NCBI RefSeq assembly: GCF_020054945.1
Contig: NZ_JAIHAU010000013.1
Span: 1 to 32,973, forward strand
Source of the DNA: Mahella sp.
Lineage (GTDB): Bacteria > Bacillota > Clostridia > Mahellales > Mahellaceae
Reading direction: 5' to 3'
DNA: 32,973 bases
Every line of letters begins with the position of its first letter. The stretch's first letter is position 1. This document shows, one piece after another, positions 8,582 through 18,258 of this stretch. The notes under the pieces were generated by a model. The model was given only the letters and a program-made list of their open reading frames with translations. It did no database searches and was not told where the DNA came from. The position numbers were made by a program, and so were the translations under genes.

Positions 8582-9777
8582 AAAATGCGGCGCGCAATTC
8601 TCAATATATGAAGATGAGCAACAGACGGCGGATTTTGAACATTATACGCAAACAAAAAATTTTCAGAGCAGAACTTGCACGGCAAACCGGCCTTACGCGC
8701 GCGGCTGTGACAAATATAATAGACGAGTTGAAGCAAGAGGGCATTGTTATTGAAAGGGAAATCGGCGAGGCTGATTACGGCAGAAAACCGGTCATGCTCG
8801 ATATAAATGAGGATCGCTATTATGCCTTCGGGCTTTATTTATCCCGTGCCGGCTGTTCATTGGGGATAGTAAACTTAAAGGGCGGCGTGGTGATAAGAAA
8901 GCAAATAGATATTTCACACATCAGCAGCGCTGATGATGCTTTGACGATCATAGCGGCAGAAACAGAAAGCTGTATAGCAGAAACTGGTATTGACCGCGAT
9001 AGGATTTTGGGTGTTGGTATCAGCGCACCCGGCCCGCTCGACAGCGCTGCCGGTATTATACTCGATCCGCCCAACTTCGATATATGGAAAGGCATTAAGA
9101 TTTCAGAGCGGCTGAGAGAAAAGACCAATATGAAGGTTTCCCTTGAAAATAATTCTTCTGCACTGGCATTGGCCGAAAAAGATTACGGTATAGGAAAGGA
9201 CTTTGGCAGCTTTATGCTCATGGTGGTGGATACGGGCATAGGTGCGGGTATCATAATCGATGATAAACTATATAAAGGCGTAGGCGGATTCGGCGGCGAG
9301 GTAGGGCATATATCCATAGATATCAACGGGAGACGCTGTAATTGCGGCAATAAAGGCTGTTTGGAAACATATGCCTCCATACCGGCCGTGCTGAAAGATG
9401 TATCTCGTGTTTGCAAAAATATAAGCACATGGGAGGCTGTCGTTGATCGAGCCATTGATGGGGATCCCTTTTGCAAAAGCGTCATAGAGAGGGAATCCGC
9501 TTATTTAGCCGCAGGTATAGTAAATGTGCTGAACTTACTTGAATTGGAAGCTGTGGTTTTAACAGGCTATATCAGGTATAAACCGGAAATATTGATTGCG
9601 AACATCAGGGATATCGTAAACGCAGCATCTATTACAAGAGGCATACGCGATAAAAAGATCTATATATCATCTTTGCCGGAGGATATTGACATCGTATCGG
9701 CTGCTTCGTTGATCATAAACGAATTTTACAGCCTCGGCGGCGCAAAAAATGAAGTTGAACAGCGCTGTCAGGAATGA
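8578..9777 (+). CDS. ROK-family transcriptional regulator (NagC/XylR type)
   Basis: A 399-residue protein with an N-terminal winged helix-turn-helix (about residues 15-75; RAELARQTGLTRAAVTNII is the recognition region) fused to a ROK sugar-kinase-like domain. It keeps the ROK zinc motif GRRCNCGNKGCLETYAS and the VVDTGIGAGIIID phosphate-binding segment. Such proteins are usually repressors released by a sugar or sugar phosphate. It is the last gene of the operon and overlaps the kinase gene by 4 bases, so it most likely senses a substrate or intermediate of the pathway and controls the promoter at 5645. No operator was identified with confidence. Confidence 0.9.
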   Translation: MKNAARNSQYMKMSNRRRILNIIRKQKIFRAELARQTGLTRAAVTNIIDELKQEGIVIEREIGEADYGRKPVMLDINEDRYYAFGLYLSRAGCSLGIVNLKGGVVIRKQIDISHISSADDALTIIAAETESCIAETGIDRDRILGVGISAPGPLDSAAGIILDPPNFDIWKGIKISERLREKTNMKVSLENNSSALALAEKDYGIGKDFGSFMLMVVDTGIGAGIIIDDKLYKGVGGFGGEVGHISIDINGRRCNCGNKGCLETYASIPAVLKDVSRVCKNISTWEAVVDRAIDGDPFCKSVIERESAYLAAGIVNVLNLLELEAVVLTGYIRYKPEILIANIRDIVNAASITRGIRDKKIYISSLPEDIDIVSAASLIINEFYSLGGAKNEVEQRCQE

Positions 9778-9809
9778 CACGAGTATATGCTGCAGCGATC
9801 ATTCATAAC

Positions 9810-9838
9810 TTGACATGCCATTATCTTTCTGTTAAACT
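9810..9838 (+). promoter_or_regulatory. Probable guaB promoter
   Basis: TTGACA at 9810-9815, a 17-base spacer and TAAACT at 9833-9838, about 27 bases before the GTG start of guaB. The -35 box is perfect and the -10 box matches four of six. No guanine riboswitch or other RNA leader fits in the remaining space. Confidence 0.6.
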
Positions 9839-9847
9839 TATCGTTAA

Positions 9848-11332
<1,485 letters not shown>

Positions 11333-11338
11333 ATTGAT

Positions 11339-11392
11339 TTAACATAAAATTAACATAGAATTAATATAGAATTTACATTGCCATGGTATGAT
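11339..11392 (+). promoter_or_regulatory. Pho box array and -10 box of pstS
   Basis: Four direct repeats start exactly 11 bases apart: TTAACA 11339, TTAACA 11350, TTAATA 11361 and TTTACA 11372. A TATGAT -10 box at 11387-11392 follows the last by 9 bases. Direct TT(A/C/T)ACA repeats with about 11-base periodicity are the known binding pattern of the PhoP response regulator in Firmicutes, which replaces a -35 box. Phosphate-starvation control of pstS is the obvious reading. Confidence 0.85.
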
Positions 11393-11444
11393 TACACTTG
11401 TTGATATATTAAATAAAATTTTTTGGAGGTGTAGTTATATCATT

Positions 11445-12410
11445 ATGAAAAACTCGAGAAAAAAATGGTCCACATTATTAGTGGCTGTTATGCTGATGGC
11501 GGCTTTGGTAGTGCTTTCAGCATGTAGCGGCGGTGAGGGGACTGCGACGCCCAGCAATGACACGTCAACGACGAATGACGCATCAACGACGTCGGATAGC
11601 GACACATCGGCCGATGATTCTGCGGATGATGGCGCCCCTGCGGACGACCTGTCCGGTACGGTGACAGCTTCCGGCTCCACAGCCATGCAGCCTCTGGTAG
11701 AAGCGGCAGCAGCTAAATTTATGGAGTTGCATCCGAACGTAACGGTTACAGTACAGGGCGGCGGCAGCGGCACAGGTTTAACTCAGGTATCTGAAGGTGC
11801 GGTAGATATAGGCAATTCCGACGTATTCGCCGAAGAAAAGCTTGATGCTGATAAAGCCAAAGAATTAGTGGATCATCAGGTGATAGCGCAAGGGTTTACT
11901 GCCATAGCTAATAAGGATGTCGGTGTCGACAATCTTACCAAGCAGCAATTAAAGGATATATTTCTAGGCAAAATAACCAATTGGAAGGACGTAGGCGGCA
12001 AGGATCAGGCTATAGTGGTGGTCAATAGGCCTACCAGCTCAGGCACAAGGGCTACTTTCGTAAAAGTGGCATTTGATGGTGAGGAACCTATAGAAGGTAA
12101 CACGCTTACAGAAGACTCTAACGGTACTGTACTTAAAACAGTGGCCGAGACACCCGGCGCTATAAGCTATCTCGGATTAGCGTATCTGGATGACAGCGTA
12201 GCGGCATTAAAGCTGGACGGCGTAGAGCCTACCGTAGACAATATAGTAGCCGGCACATACCCGATATGGTCTTGGGGCCACATGTATACCAAAGGTGAGC
12301 CTACGGGTGCCGTAAAAGCATTTTTGGATTTCATGGCCACAGATGATGTGGCGGAGATAGCCAGAAGCAAAAACTATATAGCAGGTAGCGATGCGGAAAA
12401 GCTGAAGTAA
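11445..12410 (+). CDS. pstS: Phosphate ABC transporter substrate-binding lipoprotein PstS
   Basis: Captures inorganic phosphate outside the membrane and hands it to PstC/PstA. The 321-residue precursor has a lipoprotein signal ending in VVLSAC (Cys27), a Ser/Thr/Asp-rich linker of about 40 residues, then the phosphate-binding domain with GSTAMQPLVEAAA, QGGGSGTGLTQV, DIGNSD and RPTSSGTRATF, the usual phosphate-contact segments. I chose ATG 11445 because it gives an intact signal peptide; the good GGAGG at 11425-11429 is 15 bases away, which is long, so an ATT or ATC just upstream cannot be excluded. It is preceded by Pho boxes and followed by a terminator hairpin, so it can be transcribed alone at high level. 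Confidence 0.95.
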   Translation: MKNSRKKWSTLLVAVMLMAALVVLSACSGGEGTATPSNDTSTTNDASTTSDSDTSADDSADDGAPADDLSGTVTASGSTAMQPLVEAAAAKFMELHPNVTVTVQGGGSGTGLTQVSEGAVDIGNSDVFAEEKLDADKAKELVDHQVIAQGFTAIANKDVGVDNLTKQQLKDIFLGKITNWKDVGGKDQAIVVVNRPTSSGTRATFVKVAFDGEEPIEGNTLTEDSNGTVLKTVAETPGAISYLGLAYLDDSVAALKLDGVEPTVDNIVAGTYPIWSWGHMYTKGEPTGAVKAFLDFMATDDVAEIARSKNYIAGSDAEKLK

Positions 12411-12428
12411 TCAGTCGCTCAATAATTA

Positions 12429-12456
12429 AAAGCCGGTGAAAGCCGGCTTTTTTTAA
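12429..12456 (+). terminator. Rho-independent terminator after pstS
   Basis: Stem AAAGCCGG (12429-12436) pairs with CCGGCTTT (12443-12450) around a 6-base loop and is followed by T residues. It lies between pstS and the chemoreceptor gene, so it probably lets only part of the Pho-driven transcription through. Confidence 0.85.
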
Positions 12457-12488
12457 CGCTATATATAAATAAAAGGAAGGCGATAAAA

Positions 12489-14210
12489 ATGGCAAGACTT
12501 ACAAAAGGTATGGCTGCCTTAAATGCTCGCATAAAAATACAATATAAAATAATGGTGCTATTGATATTAATAGCCCTCATATCCATAGCGGCGGTGGGCG
12601 GCGTATCGTATTATTACAGCAGCCGAAATATAACGGTTCTTATGGACACCCTGCTTTCCAACTCCACGCGCAGCGTCGTACAACAGGTTACCGCTATAAT
12701 GTCGGGACTGAATACGCAGATATTCGATTCGCGCTTAAAAATGATATTATTAGCTGAAAGAAATTCTTTCAATAACCAGGGAATGAATGCCTTTGTTTAT
12801 CTCATAGATTTAAACGGCAACGCCATAGATTGGATGGAAGATGGACCTGATAATGTGTTGGATACATACGATAAGCAATTGGTCGATCGTATTATAGAGC
12901 AAAAGAACGGCATAATAAATGAAAATGTAAAAGGACATGATATGAAGATCTCTTTCGGGCATATTCCAGGTAAGGATTGGATTTATATAGTTGGTGTTCG
13001 CAGCTCTGATTATCTTACATATGTCAATCAGATCGGAGAGTATATATTATGGATAGCGCTCATAAGCCTTGTTTTATCGGTCATAATAGGATGGGCGGGC
13101 AGCATGGTGCTTACCGGTCCTATAAAACGTATAGCCGATGCCATGCGCAGAGCCGAAGGCGGAGATTTCACCGTGCGAACAGACCAAACGTCTACAAGCC
13201 CTGAGATTACCGAATTAAGCCACGGTTTCAATAAAATGATACATAATATAGAAAACCTCATTATAGATATAAGAACAGCTTCATTCAGTATGTCGTCCAC
13301 TGCCGAGGCACTCGTAGAAGCGACCAACGTAAATGCCGAGAGCATGGGCAGCATATCTAAAGGCGTAAAAAATATTGCCGTCGGTTCAGAAGAACAAGCG
13401 TCCGAGATAGAGGAAACAGCGGCTGCCACCCAGCAGATGTCGGCTTCTATAGAGGTTATCGAGCAAAAGATCCAGGAAACCGATAAAGCCAGCAAGTCAA
13501 TGTTAGAAGCGGCGAAACACGGCAAGGAAAGGCTCAATGATATGGAGGACAGAATAGCATCGTTAGCTGACGGCATAAGGGACACATTCCAACTCATAAT
13601 GACCATACATGAGCGTTCAGCACAGGTGGCAAAGGCTGTCGGTATAATAAAAAATATAGCATCACAAACACAATTGCTTTCGCTTAATGCATCAATAGAA
13701 GCGGCCAGAGCGGGAGAGGCCGGCAAAGGCTTTGCGGTGGTGGCGTCTGAGATAAAGAAACTGGCCGAGCATTCATCGTCATCGGCGGAGGATATAGGCA
13801 GGATAATGCTGTCGATGACAGAAGACGTGGATAAGGCGGTGGATATAGGACAAAAATGTAAGGAGCTTATGGATAATGCAAATGAATTGATGCAGAGGCT
13901 GGACAGTTCGTTTGGCAGTATATTGCATAATATAGATAATACAGATGAGCATATAGGGGCTATAGTAGGGGAGATAAATCAGGTGAACAGTGGTGTGGAA
14001 GCTATAGTAGAGGCCATGTCGCGCATATCCGGTACCGCGTCGGATATATCAGCGAGCTATAAAGAAATAGCGGTGGCTACCGAGCAGCATGATGAAATAA
14101 TGCGCGCACTCGATGAATCGGCGCAGAGATTGTCCAGTATGGCGCAGATGCTCAGCGAGAGCGTAGCGGAGTATAAAATAGCGACCGAAGTAGTAACGGC
14201 ATGGAATTAA
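12489..14210 (+). CDS. Methyl-accepting chemotaxis protein within the pst locus
   Basis: A 573-residue transmembrane chemoreceptor. TM1 spans about 21-43, an extracytoplasmic sensor of about 140 residues follows (it contains [12 protein letters not shown], suggestive of a Cache-like fold), TM2 spans about 186-208, a HAMP domain about 209-260, and then a long coiled-coil signalling domain with the conserved tip [20 protein letters not shown] (near residues 390-410). It would control CheA in response to a ligand outside the cell. ATG 12489 has GGAAGG about 9 bases upstream. The gene sits between pstS and pstC with only 32 bases between the pstS terminator and its start, so it probably depends on read-through from the Pho promoter. 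That placement suggests sensing phosphate directly or through PstS. The ligand is inference; the receptor class is certain. Confidence 0.95.
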   Translation: MARLTKGMAALNARIKIQYKIMVLLILIALISIAAVGGVSYYYSSRNITVLMDTLLSNSTRSVVQQVTAIMSGLNTQIFDSRLKMILLAERNSFNNQGMNAFVYLIDLNGNAIDWMEDGPDNVLDTYDKQLVDRIIEQKNGIINENVKGHDMKISFGHIPGKDWIYIVGVRSSDYLTYVNQIGEYILWIALISLVLSVIIGWAGSMVLTGPIKRIADAMRRAEGGDFTVRTDQTSTSPEITELSHGFNKMIHNIENLIIDIRTASFSMSSTAEALVEATNVNAESMGSISKGVKNIAVGSEEQASEIEETAAATQQMSASIEVIEQKIQETDKASKSMLEAAKHGKERLNDMEDRIASLADGIRDTFQLIMTIHERSAQVAKAVGIIKNIASQTQLLSLNASIEAARAGEAGKGFAVVASEIKKLAEHSSSSAEDIGRIMLSMTEDVDKAVDIGQKCKELMDNANELMQRLDSSFGSILHNIDNTDEHIGAIVGEINQVNSGVEAIVEAMSRISGTASDISASYKEIAVATEQHDEIMRALDESAQRLSSMAQMLSESVAEYKIATEVVTAWN

Positions 14211-14214
14211 AAAA

Positions 14215-14257
14215 TTAACACAGAATTAACAATGCTTTGAGATGCGGATGGTATAAT
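14215..14257 (+). promoter_or_regulatory. Pho boxes and -10 box of pstCA
   Basis: TTAACA 14215, TTAACA 14226 and the weaker TTGAGA 14237 are 11 bases apart. A perfect TATAAT at 14252-14257 follows the last repeat by 9 bases, the same geometry as at pstS. The array begins right after the stop codon of the chemoreceptor gene, giving pstCA its own phosphate-controlled promoter. Confidence 0.8.
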
Positions 14258-14289
14258 AATTCCGTATGTAGATATACGGAGGAGTGAAG

Positions 14290-15177
14290 ATGAATACATT
14301 AAAAGCTAAAAAACGCAATGAGGCCTTTGGCCGCTTTATAACCTTCCTTTGTGCTATATTGGTAATCATAGTTACATTTTCGTTAGTCATATTTATTGCC
14401 TCTAAAGGGTTGACCATTTTTCTAAAAGACGGCGTTTCTCCTATCGAATTTTTAACGTCGACTAAGTGGCGTACCGAGGCTGATCCGCCGCAGGTTGGAG
14501 CTTTAACGTTTATAATAGGGTCGCTTGTCGTATCTGTGCTGGGCATCGTAATAAGCGCGCCGGTAAGCATATCATCGGCTATATTTATGGTCGATATCGC
14601 GCCTGCTTGGGGCCAAAAGCTGCTTCAGCCGGTTATAGAGCTTTTTGTGGGTATACCGTCGGTGGTATACGGTTGGATAGGCCTTAGCGTGCTGGTGCCA
14701 TTCATACGCAATAATGTAGGAGGGCTGGGTTTCAGCGTGCTGGCCGGAGGGCTTGTGCTGGCTGTTATGATGTTTCCTACCATAGCCAGCGTGGCAGCCG
14801 ATGCCTTAAGGGCCATACCTGAGGAATTAAACGAGGCTTCGCTGGCTCTGGGAGCAACGCGCTGGCAGACTATACGCCGCATACTGCTCCCTGCTGCGAC
14901 GCCGGGCATATTGACAGCTATCATATTGGGATTGGCCAGAGGGCTGGGCGAGGCTCTGGCTGTGCAGATGGTCATAGGAAATGCTATGAATATACCTTCA
15001 TCCCTGCTGGATCCGGTCCATACTATGACCAGTATTATAACTATGGAAATGGGCAATACGGCTATGAATACGTTGCCTAATGATGCTTTATGGTCTATCG
15101 CTTTGTTGCTGCTCACCATATCGTTTATATTTATATTGATTATCCGTGCCATCGGTAAAAAGGAGGCTTACAAATGA
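14290..15177 (+). CDS. pstC: Phosphate ABC transporter permease PstC
   Basis: One of the two membrane subunits of the high-affinity phosphate importer, 295 residues, with about six hydrophobic helices. The cytoplasmic coupling loop EELNEASLALGATRWQTIRR (about residues 178-197) is the EAA motif that docks onto the PstB ATPase. ATG 14290 is preferred because GGAGGAG lies 5 to 8 bases upstream; a GTG at 14284 falls inside that site. It overlaps pstA by 4 bases (ATGA), so the two permeases are translationally coupled. Confidence 0.94.
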   Translation: MNTLKAKKRNEAFGRFITFLCAILVIIVTFSLVIFIASKGLTIFLKDGVSPIEFLTSTKWRTEADPPQVGALTFIIGSLVVSVLGIVISAPVSISSAIFMVDIAPAWGQKLLQPVIELFVGIPSVVYGWIGLSVLVPFIRNNVGGLGFSVLAGGLVLAVMMFPTIASVAADALRAIPEELNEASLALGATRWQTIRRILLPAATPGILTAIILGLARGLGEALAVQMVIGNAMNIPSSLLDPVHTMTSIITMEMGNTAMNTLPNDALWSIALLLLTISFIFILIIRAIGKKEAYK

Positions 15178-16061
15178 GTGCGAAAACCGCGGATAAAATA
15201 GCTACGACGATTTTCTACATAGTAATTGCTATTGTAGTTGTGCTGCTGGCATTGCTTTTAGGCTATATCCTATATAAAGGCGGGCGCGTTATAAGCTGGG
15301 ACTTCATTACATCGCCTTCTAAGACACTGGAGGCCGGTGGCGGCATAGGACCCCAGATCTTCAATTCGTTTATGATACTCATTATTTCAATGATTTTTAC
15401 AATACCGCTGGGATTGGGCAGCGGTATATATTTGGCGGAATATGCCCGGCCGGGTAAACTTACCGATGCTATAAGGCTGTGCGTTGAAACGCTGGCATCG
15501 CTGCCGTCCATAGTAGTGGGCCTTTTTGGCTTATTGGTATTTGTTAATTTAACCGGCTGGGGATATACCTTGCTTGGCGGAGCTTTGTCCTTAACGGTCT
15601 TAAACCTTCCGGTTATGACAAGGGTGTGCGAAGATGCTGTGCGAACGGTTAAAGATGAATTAAAAGAAGCCAGCCTTGCACTTGGTGCAACCAAATGGCA
15701 AACTATAACCAAAGTAATCCTACCGGTAGCACTGCCGGGTATACTTACAGGTATTATACTGACATCTGGCCGCGTATTCGGTGAAGCAGCCGCTATAATG
15801 TATACTGCAGGCATGTCATCGCCTAATGTAAACTTCGAAGTATGGGATTTCACCAACCCGCGTTCGCCTCTTAATATAATGCGGCCGGCTGAAACACTGG
15901 CCGTTCATATATGGAAAGTCAATTCCGAGAGCCTTTTGCCGGATGCCCGAGAAGTAGCCGACGGCTCGTCAGCTGTGTTGATAATAGTGGTGTTGCTGTT
16001 CAATATTTTGGCGCGCTGGCTTGGAGGCCGGTTACACGGGCGCTTAACAGGTAAAGTATAA
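15174..16061 (+). CDS. pstA: Phosphate ABC transporter permease PstA
   Basis: Second permease of the Pst importer, 295 residues, with about six membrane helices and the EAA loop KDELKEASLALGATKWQTIT. It pairs with PstC. The start overlaps the pstC stop, with AAAAAGGAGG at a good distance. The expected next genes, pstB (ATPase) and phoU, do not follow: after about 137 bases comes a spore protein gene. The importer can work only if pstB is encoded elsewhere in the genome. Confidence 0.94.
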   Translation: MSAKTADKIATTIFYIVIAIVVVLLALLLGYILYKGGRVISWDFITSPSKTLEAGGGIGPQIFNSFMILIISMIFTIPLGLGSGIYLAEYARPGKLTDAIRLCVETLASLPSIVVGLFGLLVFVNLTGWGYTLLGGALSLTVLNLPVMTRVCEDAVRTVKDELKEASLALGATKWQTITKVILPVALPGILTGIILTSGRVFGEAAAIMYTAGMSSPNVNFEVWDFTNPRSPLNIMRPAETLAVHIWKVNSESLLPDAREVADGSSAVLIIVVLLFNILARWLGGRLHGRLTGKV

Positions 16062-16104
16062 AAGCCGCTCATTTATAATAGCGTCTGAACAAACACCATA
16101 TAAT

Positions 16105-16135
16105 GGATACGCGAATTAGTCGCAAATGCATAATT
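16105..16135 (+). promoter_or_regulatory. Possible forespore (sigma-G-like) promoter of the spore protein gene
   Basis: GGATA at 16105-16109 and CATAATT at 16129-16135 resemble the sigma-G boxes (GNATR and CATNNTA), but the 19-base spacer is longer than usual. The idea rests mainly on the gene being a SASP, which forespore sigma factors normally drive. Confidence 0.3.
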
Positions 16136-16160
16136 TAATGTTTTGGAGGCAAATTATATT

Positions 16161-16166
16161 ATGTAA
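16161..16166 (+). other. Start-stop element (ATGTAA) with its own ribosome binding site
   Basis: TTTTGGAGG at 16141-16149 is followed 11 bases later by ATG directly abutting TAA. The same TTTTGGAGG recurs at 16179-16187 in front of the real SASP start. It may be a minimal ORF that tunes ribosome loading on the leader, or a chance or duplicated ribosome binding site. Confidence 0.3.
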
Positions 16167-16198
16167 ATACGATTTCTGTTTTGGAGGTGATATGCGAG

Positions 16199-16435
16199 AT
16201 GGCAAAAGGAAGTGCTAATATAGGGCCTAAGGTGGTGCCTGAGGCTCATGCGGCTTTGGATAACATGAAATATGAAATAGCATCTGAATTAGGGTTACCG
16301 GTTAAACAAGGTTCAGAGGATTATTGGGGTAATTTATCAGCTCGCGATTGCGGGGCTGTTGGTGGTCATATGGTACAGAGGATGATAAAATTTGCCGAGC
16401 AAAATATGACACAAGGGACTATGCCCGGCAAATAA
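16199..16435 (+). CDS. Alpha/beta-type small acid-soluble spore protein
   Basis: A 78-residue DNA-binding spore protein that coats and protects chromosomal DNA in the dormant spore. The family signature is plain: NMKYEIASELGLPVKQG (the EIASE stretch is the site cut by the germination protease) and GAVGGHMVQRMIKFAEQ. ATG 16199 is chosen because GGAGGTGA (16183-16190) lies 8 bases upstream; the longer frame starting at TTG 16181 would begin inside that site. Cys51 in NLSARDCGAVGG is unusual, since this class is normally cysteine-free. The gene stands alone between pstA and a terminator, so it is probably a single-gene unit expressed in the forespore. Confidence 0.92.
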   Translation: MAKGSANIGPKVVPEAHAALDNMKYEIASELGLPVKQGSEDYWGNLSARDCGAVGGHMVQRMIKFAEQNMTQGTMPGK

Positions 16436-16458
16436 TAAAGAGCAAATAACGACTGATG

Positions 16459-16486
16459 AAGGAGCATCGCCTGATGCTCCTTTTCA
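16459..16486 (+). terminator. Rho-independent terminator after the SASP gene
   Basis: A perfect 10-base stem AAGGAGCATC (16459-16468) / GATGCTCCTT (16473-16482) with a 4-base loop, followed by a short T-rich run. Confidence 0.85.
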
Positions 16487-16494
16487 ATTGGTAC

Positions 16495-16523
16495 TTGCTA
16501 TTATATACATGCGATGATACAAT
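16495..16523 (+). promoter_or_regulatory. Probable promoter of the DUF4364/glycerate kinase operon
   Basis: TTGCTA (16495-16500), a 17-base spacer and TACAAT (16518-16523), 43 bases before the start codon. It lies just after the SASP terminator and matches 9 of 12 consensus positions. Confidence 0.55.
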
Positions 16524-16566
16524 TTAAATGTAAAAATTCTTGGTGATAAAGAGTTGAAGTGATTGT

Positions 16567-17091
16567 ATGTATATAAATGAATCTCAAGCAGATGTTAACA
16601 GGTTAGCTATATTATACTTTATAGATAAAATGCATATACCGATACCCAATGCCCAGATAACCCACTTCATGGTCGGGGCCAATGTGATGAATTACTTCGA
16701 TCTGCAGCAGTTGCTGAGCCAACTGGTGCGCGATGGCCTCGTGGATTATATGGAATCACAGGGGAGATACTTTTACTCTATAAATGATAAGGGGAAAAAC
16801 ATAGTGGTCCGGTTATATGACGATATCCCCCAATGGATGGTTAACCTTATAGATGATTATGCTAAGGGCAAACATATAGATTTGCCCGGTGAAAGCGAGA
16901 TGCCGGCTTTCTATGAGAAAAAGAACGAGGAAGAATATATAGTGCATTGCAAGGTCATAGAAAACGGTATGATGCTTATGGATCTGCGCATCAATGTACC
17001 TAATAGTGAACTGGCTCAGATCATTTGCGATGGTTGGCCTGCTAAGGCGGCCGACGTATATAAAGCGGTAGTGGAAAATATATCGAGTTAG
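16567..17091 (+). CDS. DUF4364 family protein (winged-helix, function unknown)
   Basis: A 174-residue soluble protein that matches the pattern of DUF4364 proteins common in Clostridia. The N-terminal half looks like a winged helix: LAILYFIDKMHIPIPNAQIT, then DLQQLLSQLVRDGLVDY, then a beta wing GRYFYSINDKG. The C-terminal half (about 95-174) is an alpha/beta domain with alternating strands. A transcription-regulatory role is plausible, but no target is known. ATG 16567 has only a weak GAAGTGA upstream. It lies 10 bases before glycerate kinase and probably shares its transcript. Confidence 0.85.
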   Translation: MYINESQADVNRLAILYFIDKMHIPIPNAQITHFMVGANVMNYFDLQQLLSQLVRDGLVDYMESQGRYFYSINDKGKNIVVRLYDDIPQWMVNLIDDYAKGKHIDLPGESEMPAFYEKKNEEEYIVHCKVIENGMMLMDLRINVPNSELAQIICDGWPAKAADVYKAVVENISS

Positions 17092-17101
17092 GAGGCACAT
17101 C

Positions 17102-18250
17102 ATGAGAATTTTAATAGCTCCGGATTCATTTAAAGGGAGCTTGAGCGCCGTGGCTGTAGCCGATGCTATTGAGCAAGGGCTAAGAAAGGTTGTCCTGACG
17201 GCTGATATAAAGAAGATACCTATGGCGGATGGGGGAGAGGGAACGGTAGAGGCCATTATAACAGCTGTCGGCGGGGATATACACCATCAAAAGGTTATAG
17301 GCCCATTGGGAGAAGAGGTAAAGGCATTCTTCGGGGTGTTAGGCGACGGAGCAACGGCTGTCATAGAAATGGCGGCGGCATCGGGTCTTCCGCTTGTACC
17401 GGAGGATAAACGCAATCCCATGAATACTACTACATATGGAACCGGCCAGCTCATTAGGGCGGCCATGGATAAAGGCTGTAATCGCATTATAATAGGTATA
17501 GGCGGCAGCGCTACCAACGACGGCGGCGTAGGTATGGCGCAAGCATTAGGGGTTAAGTTTTATGATGCCGAGGGACGCGTTATAGATGGCTTTGGAGGCA
17601 AAGTACTGGAGCACATAGCACATATAGATATAAATGACATGGATAAGCGTGTAAAGGATGTCGACATAACGGTGGCTTGCGACGTAACAAATCCTTTGTG
17701 CGGTCCAAACGGTGCGGCGGCGATATACGGTCCGCAAAAGGGCGCCACGCCTGAAATGGTGGAAGAGCTGGACAGTGGTCTAGCCAATCTGGCGGCGGTC
17801 ATAAAGAAAGATCTGGGTATAGATATAAAAGACATGCCCGGAGCGGGGGCTGCCGGCGGCTTGGGAGCTGGACTTGTGGCCTTTTTAGGGGCTTCGCTGA
17901 AACCCGGCATGGATATAATGATCGATGTCACACATATGGATGAGCTCGTAAGCCAATGTGACTTGGTCATAACAGGTGAGGGGAGGACCGATGAACAGAC
18001 GGTCTTTGGCAAGGTACCCGTGGGGGTGGCGAGCGTAGCCAAGCGCCATGATAAGCCCGTGGTTTGCCTGTCCGGTAGCCTGGGAGACGGTGCTGAAAGG
18101 GTATACGAGCATGGTGTGGATGCGTTATTCAGTATAATCGACAGGCCTATGGATTTAGCTGCCGCTATGAGCCATACCGCCGAATTGCTGGAGCGCTCGG
18201 CCATATCGATTTTTCGTCTGCTCTTGGCGACAAGAAATATTAACATGTGA
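17102..18250 (+). CDS. Glycerate kinase (GarK/GlxK family)
   Basis: Phosphorylates D-glycerate with ATP, giving 2- or 3-phosphoglycerate depending on the subfamily, and feeds it into lower glycolysis. The 382-residue protein begins with MRILIAPDSFKGSLSA, the family's hallmark; it also has PMADGGEGT, GIGGSATNDGGVGMAQALG (about residues 133-151) and TGEGRTDEQT, which line the active-site cleft. ATG 17102 is preceded by GGAGG. It follows the DUF4364 gene by 10 bases. No glycerate-producing gene is adjacent, so the source of substrate is not shown by context. Confidence 0.94.
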   Translation: MRILIAPDSFKGSLSAVAVADAIEQGLRKVVLTADIKKIPMADGGEGTVEAIITAVGGDIHHQKVIGPLGEEVKAFFGVLGDGATAVIEMAAASGLPLVPEDKRNPMNTTTYGTGQLIRAAMDKGCNRIIIGIGGSATNDGGVGMAQALGVKFYDAEGRVIDGFGGKVLEHIAHIDINDMDKRVKDVDITVACDVTNPLCGPNGAAAIYGPQKGATPEMVEELDSGLANLAAVIKKDLGIDIKDMPGAGAAGGLGAGLVAFLGASLKPGMDIMIDVTHMDELVSQCDLVITGEGRTDEQTVFGKVPVGVASVAKRHDKPVVCLSGSLGDGAERVYEHGVDALFSIIDRPMDLAAAMSHTAELLERSAISIFRLLLATRNINM

Positions 18251-18258
18251 CAAAAATC

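Noticed and set aside
13028-13726. Long open frame (232 codons) on the minus strand inside the chemoreceptor gene
   Set aside because: It is a shadow of the MCP coding strand: biased composition, no ribosome binding site and no family resemblance.
17560-18246. Minus-strand open frame of 228 codons inside the glycerate kinase gene
   Set aside because: Fully antisense to a clear gene with all family motifs, and with no start signals.
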